Positions 8,187-17,611 of a DNA stretch of 39,121 nt are shown in pieces (positions within the stretch are counted from its first letter, which is position 1; every line of letters starts with the position of its first letter). The stretch is taken from positions 1 to 39,121 of the forward strand of contig NZ_JACJVR010000045.1 in assembly GCF_014212175.1 (NCBI RefSeq), in the 5' to 3' direction. The stretch is from Cohnella xylanilytica (GTDB taxonomy: Bacteria; Bacillota; Bacilli; Paenibacillales; Paenibacillaceae). A program made the position numbers and the translations under genes. The notes below the pieces were generated by a model. The model did not search any database and was not told where the DNA came from. It saw only the letters and a program-made list of their open reading frames with translations.

Positions 8187-10427
8187 ATGGGCGAAGTTAA
8201 GCCGCAATACGTCCCAAGGAAGGCGACGCCCGCGATGCCGAACGCGCTTCCGAATCCTCTTCGGGAGCGAATACGCGGAGAATTGCTGTTCTGCGCCAAG
8301 ACGGACCTGGGGAGCGACGGAAGATTCGGCGGGCAGTGGATGGCCGTCACGGATCGCGAAGTCCGGGTATGGCAGGAAGACGGGACGCAGGCTCGCGGCT
8401 TGAGCGTGACGGAGATCAAGGACGCGAGGGCGGCGGCCGGAATAGGCGGAGGCATGCTGGTCGCCGACGCGAATGAGGGACCGGTCGTTCTCGTCCGGTA
8501 CACGGCGGAGCAGACGCCGATCTTCGGCTTCGCGGCGAAGCTGCTCGCCGCCCTGGCGAAGGGCGAGGAGCGGCCGGTTCTGTCGGAGCGCGACGTCCCT
8601 CCGCGCTGTGCGACGTGCGGGCATCCTCTCGCGGAAGGCTCGAGGGTGTGCCCGTTCTGCTTGAACAAAGGCAAGGCGGTCTCGCGCATGCTGAAGTACG
8701 CGTTGCCCTACAGGCTGCCGTTGATCGCCGCCGCCGGTTTGCTTGTCCTGACGACGCTGATCGAACTGGTTCCCCCTTATCTGACGAAGCTGATCATCGA
8801 CGACGTGCTGGCGGCGGAAGGCGGCAAGGGGTCCGTTCTGCTTGCGATCTTGCTCGGCCTTGGCGCGACGACCCTGCTCATGACCTTCATGTCGACGGTT
8901 CGCGGCTATATCGGCATGTGGGTCGGCACGAAGGTCATGGGCGACATTCGCCGGGACGTCTTCGGGGCGCTGATGAAGCTGTCGCTCGCCTACTTCGACC
9001 GCCGGCAGACTTCGCAATTTATCGGGCGGGTCAACAGCGACGCGGAATCGATGCGCCAGTTCATGACGGACGGCGTCGTCTACGTTCTCGGCGAATCGCT
9101 GCGGGTCGTCTTCATCTTCATCGTCATGTGCGCCCTGGACTGGCAGCTCAGCCTTCTTGCGCTTCTGCCCGTTCCGGTCATCGTGGCCGTCTCGATGACG
9201 CTCTGGCCGAAGATCAGCCGCCGCATGTACCAGCAATGGCGCTCGATCTACCGTCTGAACACGCTGGTCGGCGAATCGCTGCAGGGCATTCGCGTCGTGA
9301 AGGCGTTCGGCCGCGAGCCGGAGGAGGTATCCCGGTACGATGGAGTCAATGCCGACGTCGTCCGCGTCAATCTTCGCACGGAGAGATTGTGGCAAATTAT
9401 TTTTCCGGCGTTCGGCTTTATCGCGGGTCTCGGCACGCTGCTCATCTGGTACGCCGGCGGATTCAAGGTGCTTCGCGGCGAACTGGAGCTGGGCGTCGTC
9501 CTGGCGATGATCGCCTATCTCGGCATGCTGTTCCGGCCGCTGCAGTCGGTCAGCCAGATGATCAATTGGGTGAGCAGCGCGATCGTCTCCGCCCATCGGG
9601 TGTTCGAGATTCTCGATACGCCCTCCGAGGTTCCCGACGCCCGGGATCCGGCGCCGATCGGAAGCCTGAAGGGCGATGTGGAATTCCGCGGCGTCACGTA
9701 CGGCTACGAGAAGCATCATCCCGTGATCAAGGGGGTCGATCTTCGGGTCCGAGCTGGCGAGATGATCGGCCTGGTCGGCCATTCGGGGGCGGGCAAGTCG
9801 ACGTTCATCAATCTGCTGTGCCGATTCTATGATACGGACGAGGGCGACATTCTTATCGACGGCGTCCCCATCCGCGGCATCGGGCAATCCGATCTGAGGC
9901 GTCAGATCGGCGTCGTGCTGCAGGAGACGTTCCTGTTCGACGGGACGATCGCGGAGAATATCGCTTACTCCAAGCCGGACGCGACGCCGGAGGAGATCAT
10001 GCGCGCGGCCAAGATCGCCAACGCGCACGACTTCATCGTCCGGCTTCCGGACGGCTACGACACGAAGGTCGGGGAGCGCGGGCACAAGCTGTCCGGCGGC
10101 GAGAAGCAGCGGGTCGCGATCGCGAGGGCGATCATTCACGATCCGCGCATCCTTATTCTCGACGAGGCGACCGCCTCCGTGGACACGGAGACGGAGCGGC
10201 AGATCCAAGAGGCGATCTCGCGGCTCGTCCAGGGGCGGACGACGTTCGCCATCGCCCACCGGCTGTCCACTCTGCGCAATGCCGACCGGCTCGTCGTGCT
10301 CGATCGGGGGCGGATCGTCGAGGTCGGAACGCACGAGGAGCTGCTGGCGAAGGAGGACGGCGTCTACCGCAAGCTGGTCGACGCCCAGACCGAGCTGTCC
10401 AAGATCAAGGGGGTCGAGGGCGGATGA
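8187..10427 (+). CDS. ABC exporter with N-terminal PH-like region and zinc ribbon
   Basis: This 746-residue protein has an unusual N-terminus of about 165 residues. A PH-like stretch (ELLFCAKTDLGSDGRFGG, then WMAVTDREVRVW) is followed by a zinc ribbon, C141-x2-C144-x10-C155-x2-C158. Then comes a standard type-IV exporter half: six membrane helices (about 170-460) and an ATPase domain with Walker A GHSGAGKST (531-539), signature LSGGEKQR (from 635) and Walker B ILILDEATASVD. Half-transporters of this type work as dimers and export peptides, lipids or drugs; the cargo is unknown. The next gene starts within its stop codon (ATGA) and encodes a DUF1854 protein; I recall that pairing, with the same N-terminal extension, being named as associated with cyanophycin metabolism in other bacteria. 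RBS GGAGG precedes the ATG. Confidence 0.9.
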   Translation: MGEVKPQYVPRKATPAMPNALPNPLRERIRGELLFCAKTDLGSDGRFGGQWMAVTDREVRVWQEDGTQARGLSVTEIKDARAAAGIGGGMLVADANEGPVVLVRYTAEQTPIFGFAAKLLAALAKGEERPVLSERDVPPRCATCGHPLAEGSRVCPFCLNKGKAVSRMLKYALPYRLPLIAAAGLLVLTTLIELVPPYLTKLIIDDVLAAEGGKGSVLLAILLGLGATTLLMTFMSTVRGYIGMWVGTKVMGDIRRDVFGALMKLSLAYFDRRQTSQFIGRVNSDAESMRQFMTDGVVYVLGESLRVVFIFIVMCALDWQLSLLALLPVPVIVAVSMTLWPKISRRMYQQWRSIYRLNTLVGESLQGIRVVKAFGREPEEVSRYDGVNADVVRVNLRTERLWQIIFPAFGFIAGLGTLLIWYAGGFKVLRGELELGVVLAMIAYLGMLFRPLQSVSQMINWVSSAIVSAHRVFEILDTPSEVPDARDPAPIGSLKGDVEFRGVTYGYEKHHPVIKGVDLRVRAGEMIGLVGHSGAGKSTFINLLCRFYDTDEGDILIDGVPIRGIGQSDLRRQIGVVLQETFLFDGTIAENIAYSKPDATPEEIMRAAKIANAHDFIVRLPDGYDTKVGERGHKLSGGEKQRVAIARAIIHDPRILILDEATASVDTETERQIQEAISRLVQGRTTFAIAHRLSTLRNADRLVVLDRGRIVEVGTHEELLAKEDGVYRKLVDAQTELSKIKGVEGG

Positions 10428-10921
10428 CGGATCGTTACGATATCCGAATGCTGGGACCCGACGACCTCTACGTCAGCCGGGGGAAGGGCGGCGTGCTTCA
10501 GGGCGTCGTGGACGGACGGCCCTACGAGGAGCTGGTCGCGTACCGCGCGTTCCCGTTCCGCTTCGCGACGGAGTACATCTCGATCCGCGACGCCAAGGAC
10601 GAGGAGCTGGGAATCGTCCGCGACATCGCCGAGCTTAACGAGGAGAGCGCCGCCGAGCTGGCGAGAGAGCTGGAGCTGCGGTACTTCCTGCCGAAGGTAA
10701 CGAGGGTCGACAGCGTGAAGTTCAAGTCGGGACTATGGGTGTGGGAGCTGCAGACGCATCTCGGGCCGACGAGCCTCGCGATGCGCAATCTGCACGATCA
10801 TGTGCAGGCTCCCGGCGGAAGCCGGATCGTTCTCGTCGACCTGAGCGGCAAGCGCTGCGAGATTCCGGATTGGCGGGAGCTGGACGCCCACAGCCGCCGC
10901 CAGCTCGAGGAAGTCATTTAG
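10424..10921 (+). CDS. DUF1854 family protein
   Basis: A 165-residue soluble protein without signal peptide or membrane segment. It matches the DUF1854 pattern: an N-terminal strand-rich half (ARAFPFRF-like YRAFPFRFATEYISIRD), the conserved EIGIVRDI-like ELGIVRDIAEL, and RYFLPKVTRV followed by WELQTHLGP and DLSGKRCEIPD. The molecular function of the family is not known to me. Its start codon overlaps the stop codon of the ABC exporter (ATGA at 10424-10427), so the two are translationally coupled and probably work together, perhaps as a cytosolic partner of the transporter. The GH10 xylanase gene begins only 24 bases downstream and may share the transcript. Confidence 0.85.
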   Translation: MTDRYDIRMLGPDDLYVSRGKGGVLQGVVDGRPYEELVAYRAFPFRFATEYISIRDAKDEELGIVRDIAELNEESAAELARELELRYFLPKVTRVDSVKFKSGLWVWELQTHLGPTSLAMRNLHDHVQAPGGSRIVLVDLSGKRCEIPDWRELDAHSRRQLEEVI

Positions 10922-10945
10922 TCGAAGATTGGGAGGCGAATTATT

Positions 10946-11965
10946 ATGACGCAACGACAGGCGCTGGAAGACATTCCGAAGCTGCGCGAAGTATTCGAAC
11001 CGTATTTCCGAATCGGCGCGGCGGTCAATCCGTCGACCCTGACCGCGCAGCGGGAGCTGCTCGCGCGGCACTTCAACAGCGTAACGGCCGAAAATGAAAT
11101 GAAATTCGCCAGCCTGCATCCGGAAGAGGAGCGCTACGCGTTCGAGGAGGCCGACCGGATCGTCGACTTCGCGGCGGCGCACGGGATGGCCGTCCGGGGC
11201 CACACGCTCGTCTGGCACAACCAGACGCCGCCCTGGGTGTTCCAGAACCCGTCCGGCGGCGCGGCGGATCGGGAGACGCTGCTGGCTCGGATGAAGTCCC
11301 ACATCGAGACGGTCGTCTCCCGCTACAAAGGGTTGATCTATGCGTGGGATGTCGTGAACGAGGCGGTCTCCGACGACGGCGGGGAGCTGCTGCGTCCGTC
11401 CAAGTGGCTGGACATCGCCGGCGAGGACTTCATCGCCAAGGCGTTCGAATACGCGCATGCGGCCGATCCGCAAGCGCTCTTGTTCTACAACGACTATAAC
11501 GAGTCGGTTCCCGAGAAGAGAGAGAAGATCTGCGAGCTGGTCCGGTCGCTTAAGGAGAGGGAGGTTCCGATTCACGGCGTAGGGCTTCAAGCGCATTGGA
11601 ACCTGGTTCATCCTTCCCTGGACGACATTCGCCAAGCGATCGAACGATACGCGAGTCTCGGGGTCAAGCTGCACGTCACGGAACTCGACGTATCCGTCTT
11701 CCTGCACGAGGATCGCCGCACCGATCTGAAGGAGCCGGAGGCCGGCATGCTGGAGAGACAAGCGGAGCGATACGGACGGATCTTCCGGCTGTTCAAGGAA
11801 TACGGCGAGCATATCGAATCCGTCACCTTCTGGGGGGCTGCAGACGACTATACGTGGCTGGATAACTTCCCCGTTCGCGGGCGCAAAAACTGGCCGTTCC
11901 TCTTCGATGCCGGCCACCGGCCCAAGCCGTCGTTCCGCGAAGTCGTCGAGGCCGCGCGTTCGTGA
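10946..11965 (+). CDS. intracellular endo-1,4-beta-xylanase, GH10
   Basis: A 339-residue single-domain GH10 TIM barrel. Family landmarks are present in order: FNSVTAENEMKF (strand 2), GHTLVWHNQTPPW, the acid/base E139 in WDVVNEAV, FYNDYNE, QAHWNL and the nucleophile E246 in HVTELDVS, ending with TFWGAADDYTW. There is no signal peptide, linker or binding module, so this is the cytoplasmic type that cuts imported xylo-oligosaccharides or aldouronates rather than polymeric xylan. The start follows GGGAGG at 10931-10936. It lies directly behind the exporter/DUF1854 pair rather than with the other hydrolases. Confidence 0.96.
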   Translation: MTQRQALEDIPKLREVFEPYFRIGAAVNPSTLTAQRELLARHFNSVTAENEMKFASLHPEEERYAFEEADRIVDFAAAHGMAVRGHTLVWHNQTPPWVFQNPSGGAADRETLLARMKSHIETVVSRYKGLIYAWDVVNEAVSDDGGELLRPSKWLDIAGEDFIAKAFEYAHAADPQALLFYNDYNESVPEKREKICELVRSLKEREVPIHGVGLQAHWNLVHPSLDDIRQAIERYASLGVKLHVTELDVSVFLHEDRRTDLKEPEAGMLERQAERYGRIFRLFKEYGEHIESVTFWGAADDYTWLDNFPVRGRKNWPFLFDAGHRPKPSFREVVEAARS

Positions 11966-12068
11966 CGGAACGACTTACGGCGGGTTCGCGGACTTCGACG
12001 GTTTCCGGCACGACATCGACATGGGCTGCCGCGCCGGATACTGGACCTCGGATCGATGATTTGGTAGA

Positions 12069-12105
12069 ATGTTATATTATAGAACTATGTTTTATAATAT
12101 AAAAC
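12069..12105 (+). promoter_or_regulatory. tandem IclR-type operators in front of the regulator gene
   Basis: GTTTTATA-A-TATAAAAC (12089-12105) is a perfect 17-base dyad. A second copy with three mismatches (12069-12085) is centred 20 bases upstream, about two helical turns. The same 17-base dyad recurs at 12963-12979 before the first catabolic gene. The dyad contains TATAAT, so binding would block or direct RNA polymerase. The natural binder is the IclR protein encoded 22 bases downstream. Confidence 0.75.
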
Positions 12106-12127
12106 CGAGGAGCGGGTTCAGCGATTT

Positions 12128-12883
12128 ATGCCGATTATTCAGTCCCTCGATCGAGCGCTCAACATTCTGGACTTGTTCGACGAGAATCATCGCGAGTTGA
12201 AGATCACCGAGATCAGCGCTCGATTAGGCTTGCACAAGAGCACGGTGCATTCATTGCTCAAGACGTTGCAGCTGCATCGCTATATCGAGCAAGACGAGCA
12301 TGGCCAGTACCGGCTCGGAATGCGTCTGCTGGAGAAGGGACAGCTGCTGCTGCAAGGCTTCGATATTCGCGAGATTGCGAACGGGCCTCTGCGGGAGCTG
12401 TCCGCCGAGACGGGACAGAGCGTGCATCTGGTCATTCGAGACGGAGCGCAAGGCGTCTATATCGACAAAGTCGAGGGAACCAGAGCCGCGATTCGCTATT
12501 CCCGGATCGGGCGCCGAGTTCCTCTGCACAGCAGCGCGGTCGGCAAGATACTGGCCGCCTTCATGCCTGAGGCGGAGCTGGAGCGCGTGCTGGAGGATTA
12601 TGAATATTCCAAGCACACGCCCCATACGATTGGAAGCGGACCCGCGTTTCGCGAAGAGCTTCGAATCGTGCGGGAGACAGGCGTCGCTTACGACCGGGAA
12701 GAGAATGAGCCGGGCGTACGCTGCGCGGCGGCGCCGGTGTACGATCATGCCGGACATCTGGCTGCGGCTATCAGCATTTCGACGATGGCGGCCACCGTCG
12801 GAGACGAGGAACTGGCTTCGTTCGCCCGTCGGTTAAGCGCGACGGCGGAACGAATCTCTTCGGGGCTTGGTTATCGCGGGTAA
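12128..12883 (+). CDS. IclR-family transcriptional regulator
   Basis: A 251-residue protein with the two IclR domains: an N-terminal winged helix (about residues 5-68, SLDRALNILDLFDEN, then ITEISARLGLHKSTVHSLLKTL) and a C-terminal effector-binding domain (about 75-250) with the usual LHSSAVGKILAAF and GVRCAAAPVYDHAGHLAAAISIS motifs. IclR proteins of pentonate and aromatic pathways usually bind the pathway intermediate. It sits at the head of the FAA hydrolase-aldehyde dehydrogenase-dehydratase operon, and identical 17-base dyads lie before it and before that operon, so autoregulation plus control of the operon is a strong inference. A GAGGAG lies at 12106-12111, rather far (16 bases) from the ATG. 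Confidence 0.93.
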   Translation: MPIIQSLDRALNILDLFDENHRELKITEISARLGLHKSTVHSLLKTLQLHRYIEQDEHGQYRLGMRLLEKGQLLLQGFDIREIANGPLRELSAETGQSVHLVIRDGAQGVYIDKVEGTRAAIRYSRIGRRVPLHSSAVGKILAAFMPEAELERVLEDYEYSKHTPHTIGSGPAFREELRIVRETGVAYDREENEPGVRCAAAPVYDHAGHLAAAISISTMAATVGDEELASFARRLSATAERISSGLGYRG

Positions 12884-12941
12884 GGGCAGGGAAGGGAAGG
12901 GAAGAGCAATGGGCGCGGAAGTCGGCGTGCCTGGCCTTTCC

Positions 12942-12979
12942 GTCTTATAAAATGAGAACTCAGTTTTATATTATAAAAC
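12942..12979 (+). promoter_or_regulatory. IclR-type operators in front of the pentonate operon
   Basis: GTTTTATA-T-TATAAAAC (12963-12979) is a perfect dyad and the exact reverse complement of the site at 12089-12105. A degenerate copy (GTCTTATA ... GAGAAC, 12942-12959) is centred about 20 bases upstream, repeating the layout at the regulator's own promoter. The dyad ends 16 bases before the start codon at 12996. Confidence 0.75.
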
Positions 12980-12995
12980 AAATTGGAGGGAGCTC

Positions 12996-13895
12996 ATGTT
13001 TATTTTCCGTTATCGGGAAGGAACGAACTTGAATCTGGCCGCGCTTGCGGACGATGGAAGGGCTTATCGGTTGGAGGCTCCCGATCTGATGACGCTGGTG
13101 CGGCAAGCTAGAGAAGCGGGCGATACGACCGCGGATTTCGTCCGGTCGCGGCTGCGGGAAGACCTGCGCATCGACGTTCCGGCGCAATCGCTTGACCTGG
13201 CCACGCCTCTGGATGCGCCGGAGGTATGGGCGGCCGGCGTCACTTACCAGCGCAGCCGGGAGGCCCGCAATTTCGAAGCCACGGAAGGCAGAGAGGACAA
13301 GGAGACTTTCTACGATAAAGTGTACGATGCCGAACGGCCGGAGCTGTTCCTCAAGTCGACCGCGGCCCGAACGGTCGGACCCGGCGAGCTCGTCTGCCTG
13401 CGAAGGGACTCCTCCTGGCAGGTGCCGGAAGCGGAGCTGGGGCTTGTGCTGGATCGAACGGGCGCGATTGTCGGCTACACGGTCGGCAACGACATGAGCT
13501 GCCGCGATATCGAGGGGCAGAACCCGTTGTACTTGCCGCAGGCCAAAATTTGGAGACGATCATGCTCCATCGGGCCGTACGTGCGGTTGGCGGAGACCGT
13601 GGCGGACCCCTATGCGCTTGGCATTGCTTGCCGCATCTACAGGGGCGGGGAGAAGGTCGTCGACGAGACGGCGAACACCAATCAGCTGAAGCGCCGATTG
13701 GATGAGCTGGTCCGATTCCTCATACGGGACAACGAGGTGTTCGACGGCACCGTCCTTCTGACCGGCACGTGTCTGGTCCCGCCGAATCAGTTCACTCTGC
13801 AGTCCGGGGACCGAATCGAGATCGAGATTGAAGGAATCGGCACGCTGGCGAACACGGCGGTCTATGCGGACGAATGGGAAGCGAAGCTTGCGTGA
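12996..13895 (+). CDS. FAA-family 2-keto-3-deoxy-D-pentonate dehydratase
   Basis: A 299-residue fumarylacetoacetase-fold protein. The C-terminal domain (about 70-290) carries the metal site of the family: E145 and E147 in VPEAEL and D166 in GNDMSCRD, followed by [24 protein letters not shown] and [13 protein letters not shown] resemble the 2-keto-3-deoxy-D-arabinonate/xylonate dehydratases (KdaD, XylX) that make 2-oxoglutarate semialdehyde. The neighbours fit: an aldehyde dehydrogenase for that semialdehyde and a YjhG-type dehydratase that supplies the substrate. A different FAA-fold reaction such as acylpyruvate hydrolysis is possible but less likely here. RBS GGAGGGAG precedes the ATG. Confidence 0.88.
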   Translation: MFIFRYREGTNLNLAALADDGRAYRLEAPDLMTLVRQAREAGDTTADFVRSRLREDLRIDVPAQSLDLATPLDAPEVWAAGVTYQRSREARNFEATEGREDKETFYDKVYDAERPELFLKSTAARTVGPGELVCLRRDSSWQVPEAELGLVLDRTGAIVGYTVGNDMSCRDIEGQNPLYLPQAKIWRRSCSIGPYVRLAETVADPYALGIACRIYRGGEKVVDETANTNQLKRRLDELVRFLIRDNEVFDGTVLLTGTCLVPPNQFTLQSGDRIEIEIEGIGTLANTAVYADEWEAKLA

Positions 13896-13914
13896 GATCA
13901 AGGAGGCGGAGACG

Positions 13915-15387
13915 ATGACAATACGCGAACAAATGAACGGGACGGCGACGATCGACAACTATATCGGCGGCTGGCGTCCGCCGGCGTCCGGGCGCCGAGT
14001 GCCCAGCCTGAATCCGGCCCGCAGAAGCGAGACGGTCGGGCTCGTTCCCGATTCCGACAGGACCGACCTCGATGCGGCGGTCGCGGCGGCCGAAGCGGCC
14101 CGGCGCTCCTGGCGCAAGCTGGCGGGCTCCCAGCGCGGAGCGCTGCTGTTCAAGGCGGCGGATCTGCTGGAGAGTCGCATGGACGAGATCGGCCGGGCGA
14201 TGACCCGCGAGATGGGGAAAACGATCGGCGAAGCGAAGGGCGAAACGGCGCGGGGGGCGGCCATCCTTCGCTACTATGCGGGCGAAGGCATGCGTCCGAT
14301 CGGCGACGTCATTCCGTCAACGGACGCGGAAGCGCTTATGTATACGACTCGCGTGCCGCTCGGCGTCGTCGGCGTGATCTCGCCATGGAATTTTCCGGTG
14401 GCGATCCCGCTCTGGAAGATAGCGCCGGCATTGATCTACGGGAACACCGTCGTATGGAAGCCGGCGATCGAGACCGCCGTCACGGCCGCGCTCGTCATGG
14501 AGTGCTTCCATGATGCCGGGTTTCCCGCGGGAACGGTGAACATGGTCGTCGGCGACGGCGCAGCGATCGGACAGGGCATTGCCGAGCATCCCGGCATCCA
14601 CGGCGTCACGTTCACGGGATCCAACGCGGTCGGCAAGCGAGTCGGCCAGATCGCGCTGGCGCGCGGCGCGAAATATCAGTTGGAGATGGGGGGCAAAAAT
14701 CCGATCGTGGTCGCCGCCGACGCCGATCTTGACCTTGCGGTGGACGCGACGATCAGCGGCGGCCTGAGATCTACCGGCCAGAAGTGCACGGCCACGAGCC
14801 GCGTTATCGTCGTTCGCGAGGTGTACGAGACGTTCAAGGAGAAGCTGCTGGCCAAAATCAAGACGCTGACCGTCGGCGACGGTCTGGATGCGGAGACCTG
14901 GCTCGGACCTTGCGCCAGCGAGAAGCAGTACGAGACGGTGATCGGTTATATCCGCAAAGGGCGGGAAGAAGGAGCGGAGCTGCTTGTCGGCGGCGAACGG
15001 CCGAGCCATCCCTCGCTTGCGGACGGCTTCTTCGTGACTCCCGCCGTATTCGACCGGGTGACGACCGGGATGACCATCGCGCGGGAAGAGATTTTCGGTC
15101 CCGTGCTGGCGCTGATGGAGGCCGGCGATCTGAAGGAAGCGATCGAGCTTGCGAACGATACGGAATTCGGGCTCAGCGCCTCGCTCTATACGCGCGATCT
15201 CGCGAACGCGCTGGCATTCGCGCAGGAGATGGAGGCGGGGCTTATCCGCATCAATGCCGAGACGGCGGGGGTCGAGCTGCAGGCGCCGTTCGGCGGAATG
15301 AAGGGATCCAGCTCCCACTCGCGCGAACAGGGACAAGCAGCGATCGAGTTTTATACGGCGGTGAAGACGGTGTTCGTCAAGCCCTGA
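13915..15387 (+). CDS. aldehyde dehydrogenase, probable 2-oxoglutarate semialdehyde dehydrogenase
   Basis: A 490-residue NAD(P)-dependent aldehyde dehydrogenase of normal length. The active-site Glu (E257 in LEMGGKNP) and Cys (C291 in GQKCTATSR) are 34 residues apart, as in the family, and the cofactor motif [12 protein letters not shown] and EIFGPVLAL are in place. Its position between the two pentonate dehydratases points to oxidation of 2-oxoglutarate semialdehyde to 2-oxoglutarate, the last Weimberg step; succinate semialdehyde or other aldehydes cannot be excluded by sequence. The frame is open farther upstream into the preceding gene, but AAGGAGG at 13900-13906 fixes the ATG at 13915, 19 bases after the previous stop. 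Confidence 0.93.
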   Translation: MTIREQMNGTATIDNYIGGWRPPASGRRVPSLNPARRSETVGLVPDSDRTDLDAAVAAAEAARRSWRKLAGSQRGALLFKAADLLESRMDEIGRAMTREMGKTIGEAKGETARGAAILRYYAGEGMRPIGDVIPSTDAEALMYTTRVPLGVVGVISPWNFPVAIPLWKIAPALIYGNTVVWKPAIETAVTAALVMECFHDAGFPAGTVNMVVGDGAAIGQGIAEHPGIHGVTFTGSNAVGKRVGQIALARGAKYQLEMGGKNPIVVAADADLDLAVDATISGGLRSTGQKCTATSRVIVVREVYETFKEKLLAKIKTLTVGDGLDAETWLGPCASEKQYETVIGYIRKGREEGAELLVGGERPSHPSLADGFFVTPAVFDRVTTGMTIAREEIFGPVLALMEAGDLKEAIELANDTEFGLSASLYTRDLANALAFAQEMEAGLIRINAETAGVELQAPFGGMKGSSSHSREQGQAAIEFYTAVKTVFVKP

Positions 15388-15405
15388 CAGGGGAGGAGAG
15401 AGGCA

Positions 15406-17391
15406 ATGGACGATGGGCTTCGGGACATTCGGGACCTCATGGGACCGGACGACGAGACGTATTTTCAGGTGGAGACGAACGCTCCCGGCCCTTCGGGCCG
15501 GCTGCCCCTTACGCCGGAGCTTCTGCTGAATTCGCCGAGCGGCGACCTGTTCGGCTGGACCCAGAACGTAGGGATGGGTTGGCGGCCGGATCGGCTGCGG
15601 GGGCGGGAGATCCTCATCCTGGGCACGCTTGGAGGCATTCGCAACGAAGACGGGACGCCGGCGGCGCTTGGCTATCATACCGGGCATTGGGAGATCGGCC
15701 TGCTCATGAGAGCTGCCGCGGAGGAGATCGCGAAGGCCGGCAACATTCCGTTCGCCGGCTATGTCAGCGATCCGTGCGACGGCCGGTCGCAAGGGACGAC
15801 GGGGATGTTCGACTCGCTGCCTTACCGCAACGACGCGGCGATGGTCATGCGGCGATTGATTCGTTCGCTGCCGACGCGCCAAGCCGTTCTGGGAGTGGCG
15901 ACCTGCGACAAAGGCCTGCCCGCCATGATGCTGGCGCTCGCCGGAATGAACAATCTGCCGGGCGTTATCGTGCCGGGCGGGGTCACGCTCCCGCCGACGA
16001 ACGGAGAGGACGCGGGCAAGATCCAGACCATAGGCGCCCGCTACGCGAACGGGGAACTGTCGCTGGAGGCGGCCGCCGATCTGGGCTGCCGCGCCTGCGC
16101 GACGCCGGGCGGCGGGTGCCAGTTCCTGGGTACCGCCGGGACCGCGCAGGTCGTGGCGGAGGCGATGGGACTGACGGTGCCGCATGCCGCGCTCGCGCCG
16201 TCGGGGCAGCCGGTCTGGACGGCGATGGCGCGACAGTCCGCCCGCGCGGCCATGGCGCTGGCGGAGCAAGGCTTGACGTTGGGCAGCCTGCTGACGGACG
16301 CCTCCATTCGCAACGCCATGGCCGTCCACGCGGCCTTCGGCGGTTCGACCAATTTGCTTCTGCACATCCCCGCCATTGCGCAAGCGGCGAAGCTTCGCGT
16401 TCCGGACGTCGGGGAGTGGACGGCGGTAAACCGCAGCGTTCCGCGGCTGGTCAGCGTGCTGCCGAACGGGCCCGTTCCGCATCCGACCGTGCGCGTGTTC
16501 CTGGCCGGGGGCGTGCCGGAGGTAATGCTGCATCTGCGCCGACTCGGCGTCTTGGATGTGAGCGCTCTCACGGCGGCCGGGGTCCGGTTGAGCGCGGTAT
16601 TGGACTGGTGGGAGACGTCCGAGCGGCGCCGCCGCATGAGGAATTGGCTGTCCGAGAAGGAAGGGATCGATCCGGACAGCGTCATCTATAGCCCCGATCG
16701 CGCCCGCGCTGCCGGTCTGACGCCGACCGTCACGTTCCCGACCGGCAATCTGGCGCCGGAGGGCTCCGTGATCAAATCGACCGCGCTCGATCCTTCGGTT
16801 CTCGACTCCGATGGCGTGTTCCGGCATGTCGGCCGGGTGAAGGTGTTCACGACGGAACGCGAGGCGATCCGCGCGATCAAGACCGGGGGCATCGCCGCCG
16901 GCGACATCATGGCGCTAATCGGACGCGGACCGTCCGGAACCGGGATGGAGGAGACGTACCAGCTGACGTCGGCGCTGAAGCATCTGTCGTTCGGCAAGCG
17001 GGTGTCGCTGCTCACCGATGCCCGGTTCTCCGGCGTATCGACGGGGGCCTGCATCGGCCATATCGGGCCCGAGGCGCTGGCGGGCGGGCCTGTCGGCAGG
17101 CTGCGGGACGGCGATTGGGTCGATATTCGCATCGATACCCGCAAGCTGGAAGGCCGAATCGATATGGTCGGCTGCGGGCAGGAGCCGGATACGCCGGAGG
17201 CCGGCACGGCCATTCTGAACGCGAGACCGCCCCATGCCGGGCTGGCGGCAGATCCGAATCTGCCGGACGATACGCGGCTATGGGCCGCGCTTCAGGCCGC
17301 CAGCGGCGGAACGTGGAAGGGATGCGTCTACGACACGGACCGAATCGTCAAGACGTTGGAAGCGGGCATGCGGGCGCTCGCGTCCGGATAA
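15406..17391 (+). CDS. yjhG: IlvD/Edd-family D-xylonate dehydratase, YjhG/YagF type
   Basis: A 661-residue member of the IlvD/Edd dehydratases. From memory it resembles E. coli YjhG along its whole length: [64 protein letters not shown] and [16 protein letters not shown]. Candidate iron-sulfur or metal ligands are C124 (DPCDG), C167 (ATCDKG) and C238 (GGGCQF). YjhG dehydrates D-xylonate to 2-keto-3-deoxy-D-xylonate. In E. coli the product goes to an aldolase (Dahms route); here no aldolase is present and the FAA-family dehydratase and aldehyde dehydrogenase follow the Weimberg route instead. It is the last gene of the IclR operon, 18 bases after the dehydrogenase gene, and ends before a terminator. 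RBS GGGGAGGAGAG. Confidence 0.93.
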   Translation: MDDGLRDIRDLMGPDDETYFQVETNAPGPSGRLPLTPELLLNSPSGDLFGWTQNVGMGWRPDRLRGREILILGTLGGIRNEDGTPAALGYHTGHWEIGLLMRAAAEEIAKAGNIPFAGYVSDPCDGRSQGTTGMFDSLPYRNDAAMVMRRLIRSLPTRQAVLGVATCDKGLPAMMLALAGMNNLPGVIVPGGVTLPPTNGEDAGKIQTIGARYANGELSLEAAADLGCRACATPGGGCQFLGTAGTAQVVAEAMGLTVPHAALAPSGQPVWTAMARQSARAAMALAEQGLTLGSLLTDASIRNAMAVHAAFGGSTNLLLHIPAIAQAAKLRVPDVGEWTAVNRSVPRLVSVLPNGPVPHPTVRVFLAGGVPEVMLHLRRLGVLDVSALTAAGVRLSAVLDWWETSERRRRMRNWLSEKEGIDPDSVIYSPDRARAAGLTPTVTFPTGNLAPEGSVIKSTALDPSVLDSDGVFRHVGRVKVFTTEREAIRAIKTGGIAAGDIMALIGRGPSGTGMEETYQLTSALKHLSFGKRVSLLTDARFSGVSTGACIGHIGPEALAGGPVGRLRDGDWVDIRIDTRKLEGRIDMVGCGQEPDTPEAGTAILNARPPHAGLAADPNLPDDTRLWAALQAASGGTWKGCVYDTDRIVKTLEAGMRALASG

Positions 17392-17429
17392 TCATTTCCG
17401 GATTGGCGCAGGAGCTTATCCAATAACAT

Positions 17430-17469
17430 AAAAGGCGGCGCAAGGGAGGCTCTCTCTTCGCCGCCTTTT
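17430..17469 (+). terminator. intrinsic terminator of the pentonate operon
   Basis: AAAAGGCGGCG (17430-17440) pairs with CGCCGCCTTTT (17459-17469): an 11-bp stem, an 18-base loop and a short T run, 38 bases after the last stop codon. The A/T flanks make it usable in both directions. Confidence 0.85.
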
Positions 17470-17485
17470 CCTAATCCGGAATATA

Positions 17486-17580
17486 TAGCGCTTACAAAAG
17501 AGTAAACGATGGTTAAGCAAGTAAAAAGATGCGCGTTGTTGAGCCGTTTCCCGCCTGCCTATAATGAAAGCGTAATCAAA
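17486..17580 (+). promoter_or_regulatory. promoter element A of the first sugar-uptake operon
   Basis: TTGTTG (17536-17541) and TATAAT (17560-17565) are 18 bases apart. Upstream are two half-site-like repeats ending in GATG (17508-17511 and 17528-17531), 20 bases apart, with the second just before the -35 box, as expected for an AraC-type activator. TGAAAGCGTAATCA (17565-17578) is a cre-like CcpA site starting at the last base of the -10 box, one mismatch from consensus. GAAGCGCTTC (17583-17592) is a further palindrome before the RBS. The whole 95-base block aligns without gaps to 26672-26766 (80 identities by hand count). Confidence 0.85.
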
Positions 17581-17611
17581 GAGAAGCGCTTCCAATGAAA
17601 GGAGTGACACG

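Noticed and set aside
6987..10334. A very long open frame on the minus strand (over 1100 codons) opposite the ABC exporter and GH127 genes.
   Set aside because: It is a shadow of GC-rich coding DNA: the translation is rich in Arg, Asp and Pro without domain motifs, and the plus strand carries clear families.
14317..16827. A long minus-strand open frame opposite the aldehyde dehydrogenase and dehydratase genes.
   Set aside because: Same shadow effect; the His/Arg-rich translation has no recognisable domains or ribosome site.
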